6,759 nt of DNA from an uncultured Litoreibacter sp. Its GTDB lineage: Bacteria; Pseudomonadota; Alphaproteobacteria; Rhodobacterales; Rhodobacteraceae. The notes below the pieces were generated by a model. That model had not been told where the DNA came from and searched no databases. It worked only from the letters and a program-made list of their open reading frames with translations. The translations under genes were made by a program, and so were the position numbers. How positions within the stretch are numbered: position 1 is the stretch's first letter; each line of letters begins with the position of its first letter. Location of the stretch: the NCBI GenBank assembly GCA_937928335.1, contig CALFWN010000393.1, forward strand, positions 1 through 6,759. The letters run 5' to 3'. Below, one piece after another: positions 1-5,471 of this stretch.

Positions 1-86
1 CCGCTGCCAAAAACCCGTTGCGCCGCGAGATTTCCAAACTGGCGCAATCATTGATCGACATCGAGCATGTCGAAGCAACTGCATAG
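1..86 (+). CDS. cpaE: CpaE/TadZ-like pilus localisation ATPase, C-terminal end (partial)
   Basis: Only the last 27 residues are in the window. The frame is open from base 3 to a TAG at 84-86. The tail contains NPLRREISKLAQSLID, a basic amphipathic helix of the kind that ends CpaE/TadZ proteins in alphaproteobacterial tad loci (recalled, not searched). CpaE/TadZ proteins are ParA/MinD-like ATPases that act at the cytoplasmic face of the inner membrane and position the pilus machine, often at the cell pole. The assignment rests mainly on position directly before cpaF/tadA, where cpaE normally sits. The ATPase domain is not visible, so the family is inferred. The stop codon overlaps the ribosome binding site of the next gene, which indicates cotranscription. 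Confidence 0.7.
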   Translation, partial: AAKNPLRREISKLAQSLIDIEHVEATA

Positions 87-91
87 GGGAG
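85..91 (+). promoter_or_regulatory. Ribosome binding site of tadA
   Basis: AGGGGAG lies 6 bases before the ATG at 98, and its first two bases are the end of the upstream TAG stop. This good Shine-Dalgarno match supports the 98 start and suggests translational coupling with cpaE. Confidence 0.7.
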
Positions 92-97
92 CCATAG

Positions 98-1516
98 ATG
101 TTTTCGAGATATAAGAAGTCCGATCAAGCACCGGTCGCCACCGCGGTTGCCGCGCCTAAACCTGAGCAGAAAGCAGAGATATCCAAGCCGAAGCCGGTTG
201 TCTCCCCTGCTGATTCCATTGCCGCGGACAAGGAGCTTAAGCGCCGCCACAAGCTGGAGGAAATCCGCTCCGAGCTGCATCACCGCCTGCTGGACAACCT
301 CAACCTTGCAGCGCTTGAAGACGCGCCTGAAAAGGAGCTGAAAGCGGAGATCGCGTCGATCTGTGCGGAAGGCCTCGAAGAGATGGCGATCGTCCTGAAC
401 AAGGAAGAGCGCCAGAACCTGCACGCAGAGCTGTTTGACGAAGTGACGGGGCTTGGGCCCCTTGAGCCGCTTCTGAAAGACGAGACGATCAACGATATTC
501 TGGTCAACGGCCCGAACCGGGTCTTTGTGGAACGCTCCGGCAAACTGGAGCTGACGCCCACGCGGTTCAAGGATGAAAAACACCTGCTGCGCATCATCGA
601 CAAGATCGTCTCGGCGGTGGGTCGGCGTGTGGATGAAAGCAACCCCTATGTTGACGCCCGCCTGAAAGATGGCTCGCGTTTCAACGCGATGGTGCCGCCG
701 ATTGCGGTGGATGGCTCGCTTGTGTCCATTCGTAAGTTCAAGAAGGAAAAGCTGGGCATTGACGAGCTGTGCCAGTTTGGCGCGTTCTCGGAAGAGATGG
801 CCGCCTATCTGCAAGCCGCCGTGGCGTGTCGTCTGAACATCATCGTGTCGGGCGGTACGGGCTCTGGTAAAACAACGACGCTGAACGCGCTGTCCTCATT
901 CATCGACAATTCCGAGCGTATCCTGACAATCGAGGATACGGCCGAACTTCAACTGCAACAGGTGCATGTGGGCCGGATGGAAAGCCGCCCCGCCAACGTG
1001 GAAGGCAAAGGCGCTGTGTCACAGCGCGATTGTTTGAAAAACGCCCTTCGGATGCGCCCTGACCGCATCATCGTGGGGGAGACGCGTGGCGAAGAAGTTA
1101 TCGACATGTTGCAGGCGATGAACACAGGCCATGACGGCTCGATGACCACGATCCACGCCAACTCGGCGCGCGATGGTGTGTCGCGTCTGGAAAACATGAT
1201 CGCGATGGCCGGTATCGAGATGCCGATCAAGGCGGTGCGGGCCCAGATCTCGAGCGCTGTGAACCTGATTGTGCAGGCCTCGCGTCTGCAGGACGGCTCG
1301 CGCCGGATGGTGTCGATCACCGAGATCACCGGCATGGAAGGCGACGTTATTTCGATGCAGGAAGTGTTCCGCTACCAGCGGCTGGGCCTGCATCCTGACG
1401 GCAAGATCATTGGCCAATTCACCCCGCTGGGTGTGCGGTCGCATTATTCTGAACGGTTCAAGCAATGGGGCTACGATCTGCCGGCCTCGATCTATGAACC
1501 TGTTGCTGCGGAGTAG
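98..1516 (+). CDS. tadA: Tad pilus assembly ATPase TadA/CpaF
   Basis: This is the cytoplasmic secretion ATPase (GspE/PilT/VirB11 superfamily) that hydrolyses ATP to power assembly of Flp pili through the TadB/TadC platform. The 472 residues match the usual length. Residues 10-40 are an Ala/Pro/Lys-rich, probably disordered leader. A helical N-terminal domain spans about 45-125, and the ATPase core about 130-440. Visible motifs are the Walker A box GGTGSGKTT at 252-260 with catalytic Lys258, the Asp box [10 protein letters not shown] at 275-284, the Walker B region [14 protein letters not shown] at 320-333 with Glu328, and the His box [13 protein letters not shown] at 344-356. All key residues are present, so the enzyme should be active. 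The start is the ATG behind AGGGGAG. Six bases separate its stop from tadB. No zinc-binding tetracysteine motif typical of GspE/PilB is visible, which fits the Tad branch. The identification is firm; the names tadA and cpaF are synonyms. Confidence 0.97.
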   Translation: MFSRYKKSDQAPVATAVAAPKPEQKAEISKPKPVVSPADSIAADKELKRRHKLEEIRSELHHRLLDNLNLAALEDAPEKELKAEIASICAEGLEEMAIVLNKEERQNLHAELFDEVTGLGPLEPLLKDETINDILVNGPNRVFVERSGKLELTPTRFKDEKHLLRIIDKIVSAVGRRVDESNPYVDARLKDGSRFNAMVPPIAVDGSLVSIRKFKKEKLGIDELCQFGAFSEEMAAYLQAAVACRLNIIVSGGTGSGKTTTLNALSSFIDNSERILTIEDTAELQLQQVHVGRMESRPANVEGKGAVSQRDCLKNALRMRPDRIIVGETRGEEVIDMLQAMNTGHDGSMTTIHANSARDGVSRLENMIAMAGIEMPIKAVRAQISSAVNLIVQASRLQDGSRRMVSITEITGMEGDVISMQEVFRYQRLGLHPDGKIIGQFTPLGVRSHYSERFKQWGYDLPASIYEPVAAE

Positions 1517-1522
1517 CCGGAC

Positions 1523-2491
1523 ATGAATATCTCATTTGAACCGCTGCTGTATGGCATTATCTTCGTCGCCGTTTTGATGATGATCGAGGGGATTTATCTT
1601 CTCGTCTTCGGCAAATCGATCAGCCTGAACAGCAAGGTGAACCGCCGTCTGGACATGATCCAGAAGGGCGGCTCGCGCGAGAAAGTGCTCGAACAGCTCC
1701 GCAAGGAGATGAACCAGCATATGAAATCGGGCGGCATCCCGCTTTATTCGATGCTGGCCGACAAGGCGCAGCGCGCCAATATCGCCTTCACCCCGACCAC
1801 ATTGATTGTGATCATGGGCGTATTGTCGGTGGTTGTCTTCATGGTGCTGTCGCAGATGACGGCGGCTTCGGCCCCGATCCGCGGGCTGATTGCTGTCGTG
1901 ATGGGCGTGGGCGCGGTCTATGTCTGGGTGAATAACAAATGTAAAAAGCGCCTTGCGATGCTTGAAGAGCAGCTGCCTGACGCGATCGAGCTGATGGTGC
2001 GGTCCTTGCGCGTGGGCCACCCGTTTTCATCCGCCATCAACATCGTGGCCAAGGAGGTCTCTGACCCGCTGGGCACCGAGTTTGGCGTGATTGCCGATGA
2101 AAGCGCCTATGGGCGTGACGTATCGGAAAGCCTGAAACATCTGGCCGAACGCATGGATATGCAGGATTTGCGCTTCCTGGCGGTGGCCGTGACCATTCAG
2201 CAGACCTCGGGCGGCAACCTGGCCGAAATTCTGCACGGGCTGTCGCAGGTGATCCGGGCGCGGTTCAAACTGTTTCGCCGGGTGAAAGCCATCACCGCCG
2301 AGGCCAAATGGTCGGGCGCCTTCCTGTCGGTCTTCCCGCTTCTGGCGCTGGTCGGCATCAACGTGATGGAGCCGAATTACTATGCAGATGTGAAGGAAAC
2401 GGAGTATTTCATTCCCGCCTGCCTCGTTGTGGCCGTCTTCCTCACCGTGAACATGATCTTCATGAAGATCATGGTTAATATTAAAGTCTAG
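1523..2491 (+). CDS. tadB: Tad pilus inner-membrane platform protein TadB
   Basis: TadB is one of two GspF-like (T2SSF) inner-membrane proteins that form the platform on which TadA acts. The 322-residue protein has an N-terminal membrane helix at about 9-29 and a basic cytoplasmic stretch at 35-85. A helix pair follows at about 92-136, then the cytoplasmic T2SSF helical domain at about 145-260, and a closing helix pair at about 264-281 and 295-317. The T2SSF domain shows LPDAIELMVRSLRVGHPFSSAI-type sequence from residue 151 and SGGNLAEIL at 229-237, both typical of TadB. The ATG at 1523 follows the tadA stop by six bases. A GGAG at 1510-1513, inside the last tadA codons, is the likely ribosome binding site, so translation is probably coupled. 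TadB is distinguished from the following paralogue TadC by order and by this family signature. No oddity is seen. Confidence 0.95.
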   Translation: MNISFEPLLYGIIFVAVLMMIEGIYLLVFGKSISLNSKVNRRLDMIQKGGSREKVLEQLRKEMNQHMKSGGIPLYSMLADKAQRANIAFTPTTLIVIMGVLSVVVFMVLSQMTAASAPIRGLIAVVMGVGAVYVWVNNKCKKRLAMLEEQLPDAIELMVRSLRVGHPFSSAINIVAKEVSDPLGTEFGVIADESAYGRDVSESLKHLAERMDMQDLRFLAVAVTIQQTSGGNLAEILHGLSQVIRARFKLFRRVKAITAEAKWSGAFLSVFPLLALVGINVMEPNYYADVKETEYFIPACLVVAVFLTVNMIFMKIMVNIKV

Positions 2492-2495
2492 GGGG
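2491..2495 (+). promoter_or_regulatory. Ribosome binding site that decides the tadC start
   Basis: A run of five G follows the tadB stop. It lies 9 bases before the ATG at 2505 but only 3 bases before the in-frame TTG at 2499. The spacing favours the ATG, so the protein begins MLEQF. Confidence 0.55.
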
Positions 2496-2504
2496 CCCTT
2501 GGCC

Positions 2505-3488
2505 ATGCTTGAGCAATTCAACACGATGCTTGTCGACATGCTGGGCCCGCTGGGCCCGGTGATCGCGGTCGGCTTTCTGGGCCTGATCCTGATCATCCTG
2601 ACCCTCCCGGTCATGCTGAAAAAACGCAAGGACCCGATGGACCGGCTGAAGGCCGACGCCCAGCGGAGCCGCGCGGCCAACCCGGGCAACCCGGAAGCCG
2701 CCGCCCTGCGCCGCAAGGCCGGCACCGACAAGCTGGACAAATACGCCAAATTCCTTGAGCCGGAAGACCAGGAGCAGCTGGACGGCATGAAGCTGAAACT
2801 GCTGCAGGCGGGCTACAAGCAAAAGTCGGCCGTGCGCACCTTCCACTTCATGCAATTCGCGCTGGGTATGCTGTTTCTGACGCTTGGCCTGATCTACGCC
2901 CTGTTTCTGTCAGGCGACGACATTTCCACCCGCAACATGGTCCTGGCGATCATCCTGCCGGGTTGCGCGGGCTATTACCTGCCGAAATACTGGATCGAGC
3001 GCCGCCGCCAGGAACGTGTCGACCAGATCGAGGCAGGCTTTCCCGACGCGCTTGACCTGATGCTGGTCTGCGTCGAGGCGGGCCAGTCGCTGGACCAGGC
3101 CATTATCCGTGTGGCTGCCGAAATCCGCGCGGGCTACCCCGCGCTGGCCGACGAGTTCGAGATCGTGGCCCATGAGATGAAGGCCGGTAAGGACCGCATC
3201 ACCGTGCTAAAAGACATGTCGGAACGCGCAGGCGTGCCGGATGTATCCAGCTTTGTGACCGTGATGATCCAATCGGCCAGCTTCGGGACCTCGATTGCCG
3301 AAGCGCTGCGGGTCTACGCCTCGGAAATGCGCGACAAACGCGTGATGCGCGCCGAAGAGAAGGCAAATGTGTTGCCCACCAAGCTCACCCTGGGCACCAT
3401 GATGTTTACTGTTCCGCCTTTGATGATTATCCTGATCGGGCCGTCGATCTACGACATCTATGTCAACCTCAATGGTGGTGGTTTGTAA
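2505..3488 (+). CDS. tadC: Tad pilus inner-membrane platform protein TadC
   Basis: TadC is the second GspF-like platform protein and is thought to pair with TadB beneath the growing pilus. From the ATG at 2505 it has 327 residues. There is a membrane helix at about 18-37, a charged cytoplasmic linker at 39-105, and helices at about 113-134 and 143-160. The cytoplasmic T2SSF domain covers about 170-285, and a final helix lies at about 293-313. The signature FPDALDLMLVCVEAGQSLDQAI starts at residue 179, and FGTSIAEALRVYA at 260-272 is the matching second T2SSF element; both are typical of TadC. An in-frame TTG two codons upstream is a possible alternative start but is too close to the G-run. 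The protein ends NLNGGGL, with the stop three bases before the tadD start. Its N-terminal codons contain a tandem CTGGGCCCG repeat. Confidence 0.95.
   Translation: MLEQFNTMLVDMLGPLGPVIAVGFLGLILIILTLPVMLKKRKDPMDRLKADAQRSRAANPGNPEAAALRRKAGTDKLDKYAKFLEPEDQEQLDGMKLKLLQAGYKQKSAVRTFHFMQFALGMLFLTLGLIYALFLSGDDISTRNMVLAIILPGCAGYYLPKYWIERRRQERVDQIEAGFPDALDLMLVCVEAGQSLDQAIIRVAAEIRAGYPALADEFEIVAHEMKAGKDRITVLKDMSERAGVPDVSSFVTVMIQSASFGTSIAEALRVYASEMRDKRVMRAEEKANVLPTKLTLGTMMFTVPPLMIILIGPSIYDIYVNLNGGGL
2541..2558 (+). repeat. Tandem 9-base repeat inside tadC
   Basis: CTGGGCCCG occurs twice in direct tandem and encodes Leu-Gly-Pro twice at the edge of the first membrane helix of TadC. Each copy contains the self-complementary GGGCCC, which also occurs at 2493-2498 just after the tadB stop. 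It is probably a small in-frame duplication. Confidence 0.7.
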
Positions 3489-3491
3489 GTT

Positions 3492-4067
3492 TTGAAACAT
3501 GTGGTGGGGACCGCGCTGATCGTGACAGCACTCGCCGGATGCGAGCCCAGGCCCTCGGGGTCCGATCTTGCTATCGGTCCGGGGGCTGATCCGTTTGCAC
3601 CATCGGGTGTCGTGACGCGGGGCCAGTCCGTGGATGGGCTGATTGTCGGACACCGGCTGATGGCTGCGGGCGAGTATGAGCTGGCATTGAAAGCCTATCT
3701 GCGGGCAGCGGGCGACACCGGCACCACGGTCGATGTCTTATCCGCGCTGGGCTCGGCCAACCTGCATCTGGGCCGACTTGGCCAGGCCGAGACGCTGCTC
3801 AGACGGGCGATCAAGGAAGACCAGTCTTTCGTGCCGGCCTGGAACAATTTGGGCGTTGTGTTGATGGAACGGCAAAAACCCGCAGAGGCCGCGCGGGTGT
3901 TTCAAACCGCTTTCGCGCTCGATAGTGGCAATTCTGACGAAATTCGGGAAAACTTGCGGCGCGCCCTCGCAAAAGTAAAGAACCCCGCCTACACTGCTGA
4001 AAAGAATGAAGCCTTTGACCTGGTCCGCCGTGGCAGGGGACAGTACCAGATACTGTCGACACCCTGA
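3492..4067 (+). CDS. tadD: TPR lipoprotein TadD
   Basis: TadD is a TPR lipoprotein needed for Tad pilus biogenesis in studied systems, where it is thought to act like a pilotin for the outer-membrane secretin. The 191-residue product starts with a short signal peptide, KHVVGTALIVTALAGC, whose lipobox (LAGC) puts the lipidated cysteine at residue 17. A Gly/Pro-rich linker runs to about 45, followed by TPR-like helix pairs at about 47-78, 81-114 and 115-148, and a basic tail. The start is a TTG only three bases after the tadC stop. It is preferred over the in-frame GTG codons at 3501 and 3504 because it keeps Lys2 and His3 ahead of the hydrophobic core. No good ribosome binding site is visible, only a weak GGTGGTGG within the tadC end, so translation probably depends on ribosomes finishing tadC. 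The 3' end of the gene forms a hairpin. Confidence 0.85.
   Translation: MKHVVGTALIVTALAGCEPRPSGSDLAIGPGADPFAPSGVVTRGQSVDGLIVGHRLMAAGEYELALKAYLRAAGDTGTTVDVLSALGSANLHLGRLGQAETLLRRAIKEDQSFVPAWNNLGVVLMERQKPAEAARVFQTAFALDSGNSDEIRENLRRALAKVKNPAYTAEKNEAFDLVRRGRGQYQILSTP
4034..4066 (+). other. Bulged hairpin overlapping the tadD stop codon
   Basis: The inner arms GACAGTA (4039-4045) and TACTGTC (4051-4057) are perfect inverted repeats around a 5-base loop. Outer arms CAGGG (4034-4038) and CCCTG (4062-4066) also pair, leaving a 4-base bulge (4058-4061) on the 3' side. This gives 12 pairs in total, ending within the TGA stop at 4065-4067. No T-run follows, so it is not a standard intrinsic terminator. 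It could affect termination of translation, mRNA processing or 3' protection between tadD and the next gene, but function is not shown. Confidence 0.5.
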
Positions 4068-4109
4068 TCTGCAAACGACCTGAGAACCAAAGGACGTATT
4101 GAGAGCAGC

Positions 4110-4115
4110 AGAGGA
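4110..4115 (+). promoter_or_regulatory. Ribosome binding site of the second TPR gene
   Basis: AGAGGA lies 8 bases before the ATG at 4124, giving this gene an independent initiation site, unlike tadD. The surrounding 56-base gap (4068-4123) shows no convincing promoter. Confidence 0.65.
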
Positions 4116-4123
4116 CGCACCCC

Positions 4124-4969
4124 ATGCGCCAGACCAAACTTATTACGCTGTGCATTTCAGGTGCACTGGCCCTTTCCGCTTGTGACAAATCCGAGGAGGC
4201 AGACGTATCGCGCGCGCTGAAAGGCGTGAATGTGATCGACGAGAGCAACCTCAACGACATCATGCTCACAGCCGCCGACCCCAATGAGGCGGTGTCCTAT
4301 TTCCAACGCACTCTGGCTGAAAATCCCGACCGCATCGACGTGCAACGCGGGCTTGCGACCTCGCTGGTCCGCGCCCAACGCGCCACGGAAGGCGCGGTGA
4401 TCTGGGAACGTGTGACCACCCATGAGGAGGCCACCGTCGAGGACCAGATGAGCTTTGCCGACGCGCTGATCCGCACCGGCGACTGGGAACAGGCAGAGGC
4501 CATTCTGGACGCCGTGCCCCCCACCGTCGAGACCTTCCAGCGCTACAAACTTGAGGCCGTCATCGCCGACAGCAACAAGGAATGGAAGAAAGCGGACAGC
4601 TTTTATGAGACCGCGGTTGGCCTGACCACCTCGCCCGGCTCGATCCTGAACAACTGGGGCTATTCCAAGCTGACACGCGGCGATTTCCGTGACGCGGAGC
4701 GGCTGTTTGGCGAGGCGATCACCTATGACCCCACGCTGTTTACCGCCAAAAACAACATGGTTCTGGCGCGTGCAGCGCAGAAGAATTATTCCCTGCCGCT
4801 GATCCAGGCCACGCAGGTCGAGCGCGCGCAGCTTCTGCACACAATGGCGCTGGCCGCCATCAAGCAGGGCGACACCGATACCGGGCGCACCCTTCTGGCG
4901 CAGGCCATCGAGGCCCATCCGCGCCACTTTGAGGCGGCGGTCAGCTCGCTCGAGAAGCTCGAAAGCTAA
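4124..4969 (+). CDS. Second TPR lipoprotein of the tad operon (TadD-like)
   Basis: This 281-residue protein is exported and probably lipidated. It has Arg2 and Lys5, a hydrophobic core at 6-18, and a lipobox LSAC with the modified cysteine at residue 20, followed by Asp21. The rest is a run of TPR-like helix pairs. The clearest is at about 174-206 (NNWGYSKLTRGDFRDAERLF onward), with weaker units near 72-105, 106-132, 138-170 and 236-269. TPR solenoids bind other proteins, so a scaffold or secretin-assembly role in the pilus is inferred from its place between tadD and tadV. A second TPR gene next to tadD is, from memory, common in Rhodobacteraceae tad loci, but no specific function is known to me. 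It is longer than TadD and shares little obvious sequence with it beyond the repeat pattern. Ten bases separate it from tadV. Confidence 0.85.
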   Translation: MRQTKLITLCISGALALSACDKSEEADVSRALKGVNVIDESNLNDIMLTAADPNEAVSYFQRTLAENPDRIDVQRGLATSLVRAQRATEGAVIWERVTTHEEATVEDQMSFADALIRTGDWEQAEAILDAVPPTVETFQRYKLEAVIADSNKEWKKADSFYETAVGLTTSPGSILNNWGYSKLTRGDFRDAERLFGEAITYDPTLFTAKNNMVLARAAQKNYSLPLIQATQVERAQLLHTMALAAIKQGDTDTGRTLLAQAIEAHPRHFEAAVSSLEKLES

Positions 4970-4971
4970 GG
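4968..4971 (+). promoter_or_regulatory. Ribosome binding site that decides the tadV start
   Basis: AAGG overlaps the TAA stop of the upstream gene and is 8 bases from the ATG at 4980. The longer in-frame start at 4929 would add 17 Arg/Ser/Lys-rich residues that are simply out-of-frame translation of the upstream gene's end. Confidence 0.55.
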
Positions 4972-4979
4972 CGCAACAC

Positions 4980-5471
4980 ATGCTGTTGTCCGTGAGCGCC
5001 GCCCTGTGGTTTCTGCCCTTCGTGGTGCCCATCTGCCTTTGGGTGGCATGGTCCGACCTTGCCACCATGAAAATCCCAAACAAGGCCGTGCTGGCCTTGA
5101 TCGCCGTCTATCTGGTGATCGGGCTGATCGTCTTCCCCTTCGCGCAATGGGCCTGGCAGCTGACCCATTTTGTGGCGGTCCTGATCGCGGGGTTCGTGCT
5201 GACCGTAATGGGCGTTATGGGCGCGGGCGACGCGAAATTTTCCGCAGCCGCAGCCCCGTTCGTTCTGCTGGCTGACGCGGTAAACGTGGCCGCGATCTTC
5301 ACCATTTGCGTGGTGCTGGGCTTCGTGACGCACCGCTTGGCACGCCTCACCGCGTTTCGCAAACTGACCCCGAACTGGGCCAGCTGGGAGCGAATGCGGG
5401 AGTTCCCGATGGGCTACCCTTTGGCGGGAACATTGATGGTCTACCTGATCCTGGCGGCTGTGGATTACTGA
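4980..5471 (+). CDS. tadV: Tad-type prepilin peptidase TadV/CpaA
   Basis: This inner-membrane aspartic protease (A24 family) removes the leader peptide of Flp prepilin and of TadE/TadF-type pseudopilins before assembly. The 163-residue protein is the short form that lacks the cytoplasmic N-terminal domain carrying the methylation function in PilD-type enzymes. The two catalytic aspartates are visible: Asp26 in WSDLATMKIPN (residues 24-34) and Asp84 in the GAGDAK motif (81-86), the family's GxGD box. About five membrane helices can be drawn, near 7-24, 36-55, 62-81, 99-117 and 145-161. FPMGYPLAG at 142-150 matches the conserved Pro-Gly element near the C-terminus of CpaA proteins. It is the last + strand gene of the operon here, and its end overlaps the convergent gene by seven bases. 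All catalytic features are intact. Confidence 0.93.
   Translation: MLLSVSAALWFLPFVVPICLWVAWSDLATMKIPNKAVLALIAVYLVIGLIVFPFAQWAWQLTHFVAVLIAGFVLTVMGVMGAGDAKFSAAAAPFVLLADAVNVAAIFTICVVLGFVTHRLARLTAFRKLTPNWASWERMREFPMGYPLAGTLMVYLILAAVDY

Noticed and set aside
2027..2788. 253-codon open frame on the - strand across the tadB/tadC junction
   Set aside because: It is a His/Arg-rich shadow translation spanning two clear + strand genes, with no recognisable domain.
3499..3519. Mini-ORF of six codons (MWWGPR) overlapping the tadD start in another frame
   Set aside because: It has no ribosome binding site of its own, and an ATG followed by a close stop is common by chance.
4015..4060. Possible promoter with TTGACC (4015-4020) before the second TPR gene
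   Set aside because: No -10-like hexamer lies at 16-18 bases from it; the nearest AT-richer stretch is part of the hairpin at the wrong distance.
4157..5083. 308-codon open frame on the - strand opposite the second TPR gene
   Set aside because: It lies antisense to a well-supported gene, has no family-like sequence, and long antisense frames are expected in GC-rich coding DNA.
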